NCBI RefSeq assembly: GCF_900176255.2
Contig: NZ_FXEG02000001.1
Coordinates: 186,001-250,000, forward strand
DNA length: 64,000 nt
Direction: 5' to 3'
Source of the DNA: Mycobacterium ahvazicum
GTDB taxonomy: Bacteria; Actinomycetota; Actinomycetes; Mycobacteriales; Mycobacteriaceae
Shown: positions 44,930 to 56,910 of the stretch, piece by piece
How positions within the stretch are numbered: position 1 is the first letter of the stretch
How the letters are laid out: every line of letters starts with the position of its first letter
Notes under the pieces: generated by a model
What the model was told of the DNA's origin: nothing
The model's database searches: none
The model's input: the letters and a program-made list of their open reading frames with translations, nothing else
Made by a program: the position numbers and the translations under genes

Positions 44930-47107
44930 TCAAACAGTAGCCTTCGCTCGGGTCGCAGCGGACTCCGGCATCGGTTCGTAGCGGGCAAACGTGCGGGTGA
45001 ACGACGCTGCGCCGTGCGCCAGCGAACGCAGATCGATCGCGTATCGGGTCAGTTCGACCGCGGGGACCTCGGCGCGCACCAGCGTGCGGTCCTGGCCCGC
45101 GGTGTCGGTTCCCAGCACGCGACCGCGCCGGCCGGACAAGTCTCCCATCACCGCGCCGACGAAATCGTCGGGCACCAGCACCGCGATCTCGTCGATCGGC
45201 TCGAGCAGTGCGATTTTCGTCGCGGCGGCGGCCTCCCGCAGCGCCAGGGAACCCGCCATCTGGAACGCGAAGTCCGACGAGTCCACGCTGTGGGCCTTGC
45301 CGTCGAGCAGGGTGACTCGGATGTCGACCACCGGATATCCCGCGTGCACGCCCTTTTCCATCTGCGCGCGGACTCCCTTCTCCACGCTCGGGATGAATTG
45401 TCGCGGGACCGCCCCGCCGACCACCTTGTCGACGAACTCGAATCCGGAGCCTTCCGGCAGCGGCTCCACCTCGATGTCACACACCGCGTATTGGCCGTGA
45501 CCGCCGGACTGCTTGACGTGGCGACCGTGGCCTTTTGCCTTGCCGCCGAACGTCTCCCGCAGCGGGACGCGCAGTTCCACCGCGTCCACGGTGACGCCGT
45601 AGCGGCTGGCCAGTGCCTCGAGCACGACGCCGGCGTGGGCCTCACCCATGCACCACAGCACGATCTGGTGTGTTTCCTGATTCTGCTCGATCCGCAGGGT
45701 CGGGTCCTCGGCGGCCAACCGGCCCAGCCCGACCGACAGCTTGTCCTCGTCGGTCTTGGCATGGGCCGCAATGGCGATCGGCAGCAGCGGTTCGGGCATC
45801 GCCCACGGTTTGAGCACCAGGGGCGCGGCCTTGTCGGACAGGGTGTCGCCGGTCTCGGCACGGCTGAGCTTGCCGATCGCGCAGATGTCGCCGGCCACCA
45901 CCTCGGGTGCGGGTCGCTGCTGCTTGCCCAGCGGGAAGGACAGCACCCCGATGCGTTCGTCTTCGTCGTGGTCGGGGTGGGTGCGGCCGCGGGAGCCGTT
46001 GCCGTTGGTCTGCCCGAAGAAGGCCGAAAAATGGCCCGACACATGCACCGTCGTGTCGGGCCGGATGGTCCCGGAAAACACCCGGACCAGACTCACCCTG
46101 CCGACGTAGGGGTCAGACGTCGTCTTCACCACCTCTGCCAACAACGGCGCTGCCGCGTCGCACGCCAGCTCGGCGTGCGGAGCGCCATGCGGCGTAAACA
46201 CCTCCGGCATCCGATGTTCCATCGGGGACGGGAACCCACGGGTAGCGACCTCGAGCAGTTCCAGGGTGCCGACGCCGGTGCCGCTGCAGACCGGGATCAC
46301 CGGGAAGAACGACCCGCGGGCGACCGCGCGCTCCAGGTCGTCGATCAGCACGGCCTCGTCGATCGCCGCACCGCCGAGGTAGCGCTCCATCAGGGACTCG
46401 TCCTCGGATTCCTCGATGATGCCCTCGATCAGCGTGCCGCGCGCGTCCTCGATCCGGTCGGCGTCGCCGGGATCGGGCGCCTCGATGGTCCGGGTGCGAC
46501 CGGAGTATCGGTAGCGCTGCTGCGACAGCAGGCCGATCAAGCCTTCGCAGGCCGGCGAGCCGATCGGCAGGTAGAGCGGTAAAACCTTGTCGCCGAACGC
46601 GTTTTGGGCGGCCTGCAGCGCTTCCAGGTAGTTGGCGCGGGCATGGTCGAGCTTGGTGATCACCACGGCGCGGGGCATGCCGACCTGGCTGCACTCCTGC
46701 CACAGCGACTTGGTCGGTTCGTCAATGCCGTCGCAGCCCTCGTTGGCCGCGATCACGAACAATGCGCAATCCGCGGCACGCAATCCGGCGCGCAGCTCGC
46801 CGACGAAGTCGGCGTAGCCGGGCGTGTCGACCAGGTTGATCTTGATGCCGCCGTGCGCCAGCGAGGCCACCGCGACGCCCACCGACCGCTGTTGGCGGAT
46901 CTCGGCGTCGTCGTAGTCGCAGACGGTGCTGCCGTCGGTCACCGATCCCGCCCTGGTCAGCACGCCGCCCGCGACGAGCAGGGCCTCGACCAGCGTCGTC
47001 TTGCCGCCGCCCGAGGGGCCCACCAGAACGACGTTGCGGACATCGCCGGGACAGTTGGCGGTGGGAGCTGCTCCCGTGCCCACCGAAGCGTTCGCCTTGT
47101 CCGCCAT
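44930..47107 (-). CDS. fusA2: Elongation factor G-like GTPase FusA2
   Basis: A 725-residue EF-G paralogue, similar to M. tuberculosis FusA2 (Rv0120c, 714 aa). The G domain begins with an unusual P-loop VGPSGGGKTTLV (EF-G proper has AHVDHGKTT). The DxxG motif is VDTPGYADF and the base-recognition motif is TKLD instead of NKxD. Domains II-V follow, including the C-terminal EF-G fold. A known M. smegmatis relative (EF-G2) binds ribosomes without normal translocase activity; that is family knowledge. The ATG at 47107 has GGAGGAAGG directly upstream, which rules out the much longer open frame to 47563. Confidence 0.93.
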   Translation of the reverse strand: MADKANASVGTGAAPTANCPGDVRNVVLVGPSGGGKTTLVEALLVAGGVLTRAGSVTDGSTVCDYDDAEIRQQRSVGVAVASLAHGGIKINLVDTPGYADFVGELRAGLRAADCALFVIAANEGCDGIDEPTKSLWQECSQVGMPRAVVITKLDHARANYLEALQAAQNAFGDKVLPLYLPIGSPACEGLIGLLSQQRYRYSGRTRTIEAPDPGDADRIEDARGTLIEGIIEESEDESLMERYLGGAAIDEAVLIDDLERAVARGSFFPVIPVCSGTGVGTLELLEVATRGFPSPMEHRMPEVFTPHGAPHAELACDAAAPLLAEVVKTTSDPYVGRVSLVRVFSGTIRPDTTVHVSGHFSAFFGQTNGNGSRGRTHPDHDEDERIGVLSFPLGKQQRPAPEVVAGDICAIGKLSRAETGDTLSDKAAPLVLKPWAMPEPLLPIAIAAHAKTDEDKLSVGLGRLAAEDPTLRIEQNQETHQIVLWCMGEAHAGVVLEALASRYGVTVDAVELRVPLRETFGGKAKGHGRHVKQSGGHGQYAVCDIEVEPLPEGSGFEFVDKVVGGAVPRQFIPSVEKGVRAQMEKGVHAGYPVVDIRVTLLDGKAHSVDSSDFAFQMAGSLALREAAAATKIALLEPIDEIAVLVPDDFVGAVMGDLSGRRGRVLGTDTAGQDRTLVRAEVPAVELTRYAIDLRSLAHGAASFTRTFARYEPMPESAATRAKATV

Positions 47108-47240
47108 GACCTTCCTCCAGTCCGCTCGGTCCGGCACGGTGTGTCCTAGCTCACACAACGTATTCAGGCAACCTTTCTCCCAACTGCCGCCCAATACAAG
47201 GCCACGGGCCGGCCACAATTGCCCGCTGCGACGCGCTGGG

Positions 47241-47657
47241 TCAGGCGTGCCAGCTCGACCAGCGGTGCACCGTGATCTCGATGACCGGGCCGTTGAGCGA
47301 AACCGATTGGTACTGAGGGTATTTGGCGCGCAACAGCCGGTAGCCGGTGTGCAGTGCCGCGCCGTCGGTATGGATGCGAGCCTCGCCGTCGGCCCGGACC
47401 CACCACAACTGCGTCCACTCGTCGGCGTAATGGTCAACGAGCAGGCTGACCTGCGCGTTGCTCGCGATGTTGGCCAGCCGGCGCAGCCGCTGCGTGCTCT
47501 TGGGTTTCGCGTCGATCGCGGTGTAGACCATGTCGCTGACGCCTTCATGGACCGCGAAGACAACCGGCACCAGGTGCGGTTTTCCGTCGGCCGAACTGGT
47601 CGCCAGCCGCGCCACCGGGGACCGCGTGAACCGAGCTTTGGGGTCGGATTCGCCCAC
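47241..47657 (-). CDS. PPOX-class F420-dependent oxidoreductase (Rv0121 family)
   Basis: A 138-residue split-barrel flavin/F420-binding protein matching the Rv0121 family (TIGR03668). It has [21 protein letters not shown] at the N-terminus, [31 protein letters not shown] in the middle, and ends [12 protein letters not shown]. Family members use coenzyme F420 or FMN; the substrate is unknown. The start is GTG 47657. On the minus strand a TAAGCT hexamer ends 6 bp before it, so the mRNA may be leaderless. It is divergent from pepA. Confidence 0.9.
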   Translation of the reverse strand: MGESDPKARFTRSPVARLATSSADGKPHLVPVVFAVHEGVSDMVYTAIDAKPKSTQRLRRLANIASNAQVSLLVDHYADEWTQLWWVRADGEARIHTDGAALHTGYRLLRAKYPQYQSVSLNGPVIEITVHRWSSWHA

Positions 47658-47814
47658 TGAACCAGCTTAGAGCCAGCTAACGGGCGTAAAAGCCGATCAG
47701 CGTTCCGTGCGCCCTGAACTAGCTACCTGCATTACGGTGAGGTACACAAAATGTGCGGTCCAGACGTGGAGGCTGGGCCGCTTCTGGTTCGCACCCCAAT
47801 CAGGGAGGTACGGG

Positions 47815-48873
47815 ATGAGCAAAGGGCACCCCCGCTCGGTCTGGTGGTCATGGCTGGTCAGTGTGCTGGCTGTGGTGGGACTGGGTCTGGGCCTGAACAC
47901 GGTGCCGGCAGCTGCATCGCCGTCAACCCTGGCGTCCGACCGCGTCCCCGACGCACCGATGTTCCCGCTGGACATCGCCGGCCAGGTCGGACCCGCGGTC
48001 GTCAACATCAGCACCCGGTTCGGCTACAACAACGCGATCGGGGCCGGAACCGGAATCGTCATCGATCCCGGTGGTGTAGTGCTCACCAACAACCACGTGA
48101 TCTCGGCTGCCACTGACATCTCCGCGTTCGATGTCGGCAATGGCCAGACCTACGGTGTCGACGTGATCGGCTACTCCCGCACCGCCGATATCGCGGTGCT
48201 GCAGCTGCGGGGGGCCGGCGGCCTGCCTGCCGCCGCAATCGGTGGCGGCGTCGGGGTCGGCGAGCCGGTGACGGCGCTCGGCAACACCCACGGACAGGGC
48301 GGAGCGCCGAGCGTGGTGCCCGGACGCGTCGTCGCGCTCAACCAGACCGTCTCGGCCACCGACACCCTGACCGGCGCCGACGAGACGCTGGGTGGACTGA
48401 TCCAGGCCGACACCGCGATCAAGCCCGGCGACTCGGGTGGGCCGCTGGTCAACAACGCCGGGCAGGTGGTCGGCGTGGACACCGCCGCCACCGACAGCTA
48501 CAAGATGTCCGGCGGACAAGGCTTCGCGATCCCGATCGGTCACGCGATGGGCGTCGCCAACCAGATCCGCTCCGGCGCCGGGTCCAACACCGTGCACATC
48601 GGGCCCACGGCCTTCATCGGCATGGGCGTTGCGGAAAACGGCGGCAACGGTGCCCGGGTCCAACGCCTGGTCGACGGCGGTCCCGCCGCGGGGAGTGGCA
48701 TTGCGCCCGGTGACATCATCACCGCGGTGGACAATGTGCCGATCAACGGTCCCACCGCGATGACCGACGTCCTGGTCCCGCATCACCCCGGGGACGTGAT
48801 CACGCTGCACTGGAACTCCGGCGGCGCTCCCCGCAGCGGGCCTGTGACGCTGGGCGACGGGCCTCCGGCCTGA
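47815..48873 (+). CDS. pepA: Secreted serine protease PepA (MTB32A-like)
   Basis: A 352-residue HtrA-type serine protease, close to M. tuberculosis PepA/Mtb32A (Rv0125, 355 aa). A signal peptide (WWSWLVSVLAVVGLGLGLNTVPAAA) is followed by a trypsin-like domain with the triad regions LTNNHVIS (His), YSRTADIAVL (Asp) and KPGDSGGPLVN (Ser). A C-terminal PDZ domain covers about residues 255-350 (VQRLVDGGPAAGSGIAPGDIITAVDNVPING). It acts outside the membrane. The ATG at 47815 has GGGAGG 6 bp upstream. Confidence 0.95.
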   Translation: MSKGHPRSVWWSWLVSVLAVVGLGLGLNTVPAAASPSTLASDRVPDAPMFPLDIAGQVGPAVVNISTRFGYNNAIGAGTGIVIDPGGVVLTNNHVISAATDISAFDVGNGQTYGVDVIGYSRTADIAVLQLRGAGGLPAAAIGGGVGVGEPVTALGNTHGQGGAPSVVPGRVVALNQTVSATDTLTGADETLGGLIQADTAIKPGDSGGPLVNNAGQVVGVDTAATDSYKMSGGQGFAIPIGHAMGVANQIRSGAGSNTVHIGPTAFIGMGVAENGGNGARVQRLVDGGPAAGSGIAPGDIITAVDNVPINGPTAMTDVLVPHHPGDVITLHWNSGGAPRSGPVTLGDGPPA

Positions 48874-48983
48874 TCGGGAAGCGTCCAAATGCCTGACCGG
48901 AGGCCAATTCGGTTGCTGGGACGGCAGATTAGCGAGGTGGTTCCGATCTGCTCGCCTCGGGTACACGTGGCATCGTGGAATTG

Positions 48984-50764
<1,781 letters not shown>

Positions 50765-50768
<4 letters not shown>

Positions 50769-52117
50769 GTCAGTCAGCCAAGCTGCCCTGGACCGAATGG
50801 CTGCCGCAGCAACGTTGGTACGCCGGGCGCAATCGTCAGCTGATCCGCGCCGAGGCCGGGCTGGTCGTTGCGTTGCGCGACAATCTCGAGCTGGTGCTGG
50901 TCGACGCCACCTACGCCAGCGGCCCCGCGGAGCGCTATCAGGTGCTGGTCGGGTGGGACGCCGAGCCGGTCACCGAGTACAACACGGTGGCCACCATCGG
51001 CTCGGCCGGCGACCGGACCGGTTACGACGCGCTGTATGGAACCGACGGTCCGCGGTTCCTGCTGTCGCTGATCGACCAGTCCGCGGCGCGCGATGCGGAT
51101 GGCACCGAAGTGGTGTTTCGCAAAGAGCCCGATGCCACGCTTCCGCTGGAGGCGTGGCCGCGGGTCGCCGACGCCGAGCAGTCGAACACCAGCGTGATCT
51201 TCGATCGGGACGCGATCTTCAAGGTCTTTCGTCGGGTCAGCAGCGGCATCAACCCCGACATCGAGCTGAACCGGGTGCTGGGCCGCGCCGGCAACCCGAA
51301 CGTGGCCCGGCTGTTAGGCACCTACGAGATTGCCGGGGACGACGGCGCCGAGGACACGGCATGGCCGCTGGGCATGGTCACCGAGTTCGAGGCCAACGCC
51401 GCCGAGGGCTGGGCCATGGCCACGGCCAGCGTCCGCGACCTGTTCGCCGAGGGTGACCTGTATGCCCACGAGGTCGGCGGCGACTTCGCCGGTGAGTCCT
51501 ACCGGCTCGGGGAGGCCGTCGCGTCCGTGCACGCCACCCTCGCCGAAACCCTGGGCACCGCGCAGACCACCTTCCCGGTGGACAACGTGCTGGCCCGGTT
51601 GGCGTCGACGGCGGCGCTGGTGCCCGAGCTGGAAGAGTACGCGGCGACGGTCGAGGAGCGCTTCGGCAAGCTGGCCGGCGAGACGATCACCGTCCAGCGC
51701 GTGCACGGTGACCTGCACCTGGGGCAGGTGCTGCGCACCCCGGAGAGCTGGGTGCTGATCGACTTCGAGGGTGAGCCCGGCCAGCCACTGGACGAGCGAC
51801 GGGCCCCGGATTCGCCGCTGCGCGACGTGGCCGGTGTACTGCGGTCGTACGAGTACGCCGCCTACGGGCCGCTGGTGGACCACGAGGGCGACAAGCAGCT
51901 GGCGGCGCGCGCCCGCGAATGGGTCGAGCGCAACCGCGCCGCCTTCTGCGACGGCTATGCGGCCGCGTCGGGAACCGACCCGCGTGATTCGGCGCGGCTG
52001 CTGGCCGCATATGAACTCGACAAGGCCGTGTACGAGGCCGGCTATGAGGCGCGGCACCGGCCGGGATGGCTGCCCATCCCGCTGCGGTCCATCGCCCGGC
52101 TGACAGCGGCCGATTGA
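50765..52117 (+). CDS. mak: Maltokinase Mak (Pep2)
   Basis: A 450-residue aminoglycoside-phosphotransferase-fold kinase that phosphorylates maltose to maltose 1-phosphate with ATP. It matches M. tuberculosis Pep2/Mak (Rv0127, 455 aa). The N-terminal cap has [17 protein letters not shown]. The catalytic loop is [14 protein letters not shown] with Asp near residue 322, and the metal-binding motif is [16 protein letters not shown]. The ATG overlaps the treS stop, and AGGAGAA lies upstream inside treS. In M. smegmatis TreS and Mak form a complex (family knowledge). GlgE is not in this window. Confidence 0.95.
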
Positions 52118-52210
52118 TTTTCGGCGTCGCATGTGTCGGGCAGGCCCGATACATGCGTTTCCTATGCGTTTCCAATGCGATCCGTGCGCGCGTCGACGAG
52201 CTCTGCTTGC

Positions 52211-52918
52211 ATGGTTTCCGTGGCGAATGAAATCTTCAACAGCGAGACACGGCTGTCCTGGGTCTTAGGGGCGCTGGCGGGTGTGCTGGGTGCGACCTCC
52301 TTTCTTCATTCCGCCGGATACTTGGTGACCTTCATGACGGGCAACGCCCAACGTGCTCCGCTCGGGTTCTTCCGCGGCGAGGTGTGGCCTTCGGTGGCCG
52401 CGATGCTGCTGATCCTGTGCTTCGTTGCCGGGGTGGTGATCGCATCGGCCTGCCGCCGGCATTTCTGGGTGGCGCACCCACACGGACCGACCGTGCTGAC
52501 CACCTTCAGTCTGATCGCCGCCACCTTGGTCGACGTAATCGATGAGGGCTGGAGTGAAAGCGATGTGGACTTCCCGCCAATCGCGCTGATGGCGTTCGGC
52601 ATCGGCGCTTTGAACACTTCTTTTGTCAAGAACGGCGAGGTGTCGGTGCCCTTGAGCTACGTGACCGGCACGCTGGTCAAGATGGGCCAGGGCATCGAGC
52701 GACACATCGCCGGTGGTCGGGCTGCCGACTGGCTGGGTTACTTTCTGCTGTTCGCCAGCATCGTCCTAGGCGCCACGCTGGGCGGCTTCATCGGTTCGGT
52801 CGTCAACGGCACCGCGATGCTGGTGGCCGCCACCGCCGTGTGCGCTTTGACCACCGTCTACACCTATTTCCATCAGGACCGCCAGGAAGAGCTGAGAAAA
52901 AAGGACGCCAAGGAATAA
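52211..52918 (+). CDS. DUF1275 (YoaK-like) membrane protein
   Basis: A 235-residue membrane protein with about six helices. It has the DUF1275 signature YLVTFMTGNAQRAPLGFFRGE near residue 37 and the pattern GALNTSFVKNGEVSVPLSYVTGTLVKMGQ near 135. It occupies the place of Rv0128. The function of the family is not established. The ATG at 52211 was chosen because the first conserved helix follows directly. The open frame extends to 52133, where the extra residues are low-complexity and unlike a membrane protein start. GTG 52220 is another possibility. Confidence 0.85.
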   Translation: MVSVANEIFNSETRLSWVLGALAGVLGATSFLHSAGYLVTFMTGNAQRAPLGFFRGEVWPSVAAMLLILCFVAGVVIASACRRHFWVAHPHGPTVLTTFSLIAATLVDVIDEGWSESDVDFPPIALMAFGIGALNTSFVKNGEVSVPLSYVTGTLVKMGQGIERHIAGGRAADWLGYFLLFASIVLGATLGGFIGSVVNGTAMLVAATAVCALTTVYTYFHQDRQEELRKKDAKE

Positions 52919-52920
52919 GT

Positions 52921-52963
52921 GGCCTCGGCAGCAGCACTGATTGGTGCGGCTGCTGCCGAGGCC
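52921..52963. terminator. Bidirectional terminator hairpin between the DUF1275 gene and fbpC
   Basis: GGCCTCGGCAGCAGC (52921-52935) and GCTGCTGCCGAGGCC (52949-52963) form a perfect 15-bp stem with a 13-base loop. It lies in the 58-bp gap between two convergent genes, so it probably stops transcription from both sides. Confidence 0.85.
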
Positions 52964-52976
52964 GACTTTGCCATGC

Positions 52977-54216
<1,240 letters not shown>

Positions 54217-55044
54217 CTAGGCGACCAAGCGGCGCAAAAGTGTTGAGGCCGTGGCAATTCCAAGCAGCGCCGCCACGACCAGCACGACGAAGTCCAACAA
54301 GTTCAGCGGGGTGCCGATCAACAGCCCGCGCAACGCGTCGACCTCGTAACTCAGCGGGTTGACGGTGCTCAGCACACGCAGCCACGACGGCATCACATCG
54401 ACCGGGTACAGCGCGTTGGACGCGAAGAACAACGGCATCGTGATGGCCTGTCCGATACCCATCAGGCGATCGCGATTGCGGACCAGTCCGGCCAGCGTCA
54501 TCGACAGGCAGGCGAAGAACGCCGCGCCGAGCATCACGGTGACCATGGCCGCCAGGATGCGCAGCGGGTTGACGGTCAGACCGACGCGCATCAGGTAAGC
54601 CAACGCCAGCACCCCGACGACTTGGGCGACCGAGCGCACACCGGCCGCGAACGCTTTGCCGGTGATCAACGACGCCGCCGGCGCCGGCGTCACCATCAGT
54701 TTGGACAGCACGCCGGCGTCGCGGTCCCAAATGATCTGGATGCCATAGAAGATCGAGATGAACAGCGCCGACTGCGCGATGATGCCCGGGGCCAGGAAGG
54801 CCTGGTAGGACACCGATCCGGTGTTGATGACGCGCAACTTGCTGAAGGTGGTCCCGAAGATCAGCAACCACAGCGCCGGTTGCACCATCCGGGTGACGAG
54901 CTCGGTGCGGTCGTGCCGCAGCTTCTGCAGTTCGACGATCGCGAACGCGCCGACGCGCCCGAAGGTCGCGCTGACCCGCTGCCATCCGCGCGGTGCGCGC
55001 ACCAGCGTGGTGGCCGGGAGTTCGCAGGTGTGATCAACTGGCAC
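54217..55044 (-). CDS. ABC-2 type exporter permease (DrrB-like)
   Basis: A 275-residue permease with six hydrophobic segments. The ABC-2 pattern includes TRMVQPALWLLIFGTTFSKL, the extracytoplasmic YQAFLAPGIIAQSALF, and LFFASNALYPVDVMPSWLRVLSTVNPLSYEVDALRGLL, typical of DrrB-like drug/lipid exporters. GTG 55044 with AGAAAGG upstream was chosen; it overlaps the ATPase gene by 11 bp. The open frame to 55137 is overlap only. It forms a MarR-ATPase-permease operon. The substrate (drug or lipid) is unknown. Confidence 0.88.
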   Translation of the reverse strand: MPVDHTCELPATTLVRAPRGWQRVSATFGRVGAFAIVELQKLRHDRTELVTRMVQPALWLLIFGTTFSKLRVINTGSVSYQAFLAPGIIAQSALFISIFYGIQIIWDRDAGVLSKLMVTPAPAASLITGKAFAAGVRSVAQVVGVLALAYLMRVGLTVNPLRILAAMVTVMLGAAFFACLSMTLAGLVRNRDRLMGIGQAITMPLFFASNALYPVDVMPSWLRVLSTVNPLSYEVDALRGLLIGTPLNLLDFVVLVVAALLGIATASTLLRRLVA

Positions 55045-55867
55045 GGCTGGCAACCTTTCTGCTGGAACGGATTTCGCGGAAGTCCGACTTGGATACTGCC
55101 GAGGACGCGGAGTCGCCGCGCAGGTCCGTGGACGCAAAGTGGCGGAAGACGTCCTCGAGCGTCGCGCCGGGCGACACCTTCGACTTCAGCTCAGTGGGTG
55201 TGCCCACGGCGCGCAGGACGCCGCGATGCATCAGCGCGACGCGATCGCACAAGGCGTCGGCTTCCTCCATGTAGTGCGTGGTCAGCAGCACGGTCATGCC
55301 GAACTGGGCCTGCATGCTCTGCACCTGGTTCCACACGCCGTCGCGCGCGATCGGGTCCAACCCCACGGTCGGCTCGTCGAGCACCAGCAGCGACGGGCGA
55401 TTGACCAAGGCCTGTGCCACTTCCAGGCGGCGCACCATGCCGCCGGAATAGGTGCCGGCCAGCCGGTCGGCCACATCGAGTAGTTCCATCGCGTCCAGCG
55501 CCTGACCGACCCGGTCGGCCCGCTCGCCGCGCGGTACCCCGTAGAGCCGGGCGAACCATTCCACGTTCTGTCGGCCGGTCAATGCGGGTTCGATCGAAAG
55601 TTGTTGCGGGACATAACCGATATTGCTGCGGATGTCGACGGTATCGCGCCGGGAGTCCATCCCGAAGATGCGCAACTCGCCGTGCTGCACGGGGGTTAGC
55701 GTGGTGAGCATCCGCACCAGCGTCGTCTTACCCGCGCCGTTGGGTCCCAGCAGGCCCATCGTCTCGCCGGGCCGCACCTTGAGTGTCAGGTCGTCGACGG
55801 CGGTGAAGTGGCCGTAGTGGAAGGTCAGGTGCCGGCAGTCGATCGCCATCGGTAATTTCGTCATCAT
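55034..55867 (-). CDS. ABC transporter ATP-binding protein (DrrA-like)
   Basis: A 277-residue ATPase of the DrrA type. The Walker A motif is GLLGPNGAGKTT near residue 39. The Q-loop region is NIGYVPQQLSIEPALTGRQN, the signature is TYSGGMVRRLEVAQAL, Walker B is LLVLDEPTVGLDP, and the switch His is in LLTTHYMEEAD. The C-terminal tail follows GATLEDVFRHF. The start is the ATG at 55867 or the adjacent ATG at 55864; both overlap the MarR stop, and AGGAG lies 3-6 bp upstream. It partners the permease downstream. Confidence 0.92.
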   Translation of the reverse strand: MMTKLPMAIDCRHLTFHYGHFTAVDDLTLKVRPGETMGLLGPNGAGKTTLVRMLTTLTPVQHGELRIFGMDSRRDTVDIRSNIGYVPQQLSIEPALTGRQNVEWFARLYGVPRGERADRVGQALDAMELLDVADRLAGTYSGGMVRRLEVAQALVNRPSLLVLDEPTVGLDPIARDGVWNQVQSMQAQFGMTVLLTTHYMEEADALCDRVALMHRGVLRAVGTPTELKSKVSPGATLEDVFRHFASTDLRGDSASSAVSKSDFREIRSSRKVASRAS

Positions 55868-56319
55868 TTCTCCTGTAATCTGCGGGCCACCATGTCGAGA
55901 ACCTCCAACCCCTTTGTCAGAGAATCGATTTGGTCTTCATTGAGCCCACCCAGCACTTCGGACAGCAGCGCGCGCCGGACGGCACGCGATGCGTCGACTA
56001 TCTGCTGGGTGGGCTCGGCGAGTCGTAGTTGACAGACGCGGCGGTCGGTCTCGTCGACGGTCCGGATCAGCGAACCGTTGGACACCAGCTTGGAAACCAT
56101 CGTCGAGGCGGTGTTGGGGACCAACCCGAGTTCGGTCGCCGCCGCGCGGACCGAGATACCCGGGCGGCGTCCGACCAGCCAGAGCAGCTCCGACTGAGCC
56201 TCGGTGAACCGGGCGGAGTCCAGCCCCCGCCCGGCGGATCTGCGCAGCTGGCGGCGGAATCGGCCGACAACGCCGAATACTTCGCCGACCAGGTCGGGGT
56301 GCGATCTCAGTGCTTGCAT
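55864..56319 (-). CDS. MarR-family regulator
   Basis: A 151-residue winged-helix MarR repressor. The DNA-binding region covers about residues 40-100 (FTEAQSELLWLVGRRPGISVRAAATELGLVPNTASTMVSKLVSNGSLIRTVDETDRRVCQLRL). The C-terminal helices serve for dimerisation. It is the first gene of an operon with an ABC exporter, the common layout for MarR-controlled efflux. Its start codon lies inside a perfect inverted repeat at 56317-56347, consistent with autorepression. Confidence 0.9.
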   Translation of the reverse strand: MQALRSHPDLVGEVFGVVGRFRRQLRRSAGRGLDSARFTEAQSELLWLVGRRPGISVRAAATELGLVPNTASTMVSKLVSNGSLIRTVDETDRRVCQLRLAEPTQQIVDASRAVRRALLSEVLGGLNEDQIDSLTKGLEVLDMVARRLQEK

Positions 56320-56347
56320 ATATACCTCTGTTTACGAGCTATATATG
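56317..56347. promoter_or_regulatory. Probable MarR operator over the marR start codon
   Basis: CATATATA (56317-56324) and TATATATG (56340-56347) are perfect 8-bp inverted arms with 15 bp between. The left arm includes the ATG of the marR gene. The AT-rich arms stand out against the GC-rich background and could also include the -10 region. Confidence 0.6.
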
Positions 56348-56377
56348 TGTGCGGGCTGTGCAGGGCCTTTATCTGGG

Positions 56378-56875
56378 CTACTTCTCGAGGTGGTGCAGCA
56401 TGACCTCGGTCACTGCTCCGTGGTCGATGCTGGTCGTCATGTAGCTGCAGAACGGCTGGCGGCGTCGATCCGTCGGCGAGCCCGGGTTGAGCAGGCGCAG
56501 GCCGGACGGGGCCGTCGTATCCCAGGGAATGTGGCTGTGCCCGAATACCAGTACGTCGGTGTCCGGATAGAGCCGCGACATCCGGGCCTCGCGGCCGGAC
56601 GCCGCACCGGTTTCGTGCACGACCGTGAATCGCACGCCTGCCAGCGTCACGTCCGCTCGCTCGGGCAGCCGCGCCCGCAACCGCGGCCCGTCGTTGTTGC
56701 CCCAGCAGCCGACCAGGCGCGCGGCCCTGGATTCCAGCTCGTCGAGCAATTCGAGCGCGATCCAGTCACCGGCGTGGATGACGACATCGGCCTGCTCGAC
56801 CTCCTGCCACACCCGGGCCGGCAGATCGCGGGCGCGTTTCGGCACATGGGTATCGGCAATCAGCAGCAGCCTCAC
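56378..56875 (-). CDS. YfcE/MJ0936-type metallophosphoesterase
   Basis: A 165-residue calcineurin-like phosphoesterase. The metal-binding motifs are LIADTHVP (D-x-H), VIHAGDW (GD), GCWGNNDGP (GNxD), TVVHETG (H) and VFGHSHIPW (GHSH), all intact. Small proteins of this type hydrolyse phosphodiesters or phosphomonoesters in vitro. The start is GTG 56875. It is divergent from htdZ and not clearly linked to the MarR operon, from which it is separated by the operator region. Confidence 0.88.
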   Translation of the reverse strand: MRLLLIADTHVPKRARDLPARVWQEVEQADVVIHAGDWIALELLDELESRAARLVGCWGNNDGPRLRARLPERADVTLAGVRFTVVHETGAASGREARMSRLYPDTDVLVFGHSHIPWDTTAPSGLRLLNPGSPTDRRRQPFCSYMTTSIDHGAVTEVMLHHLEK

Positions 56876-56910
56876 GAGTTCTATGCTTACCCGCGAGCAG
56901 AGGAGAAAGC

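Noticed and set aside
47108..47563. Extension of fusA2 to 877 codons
   Set aside because: The ATG at 47107 has a strong Shine-Dalgarno and starts the normal EF-G domain. The extension overlaps the PPOX gene in another frame.
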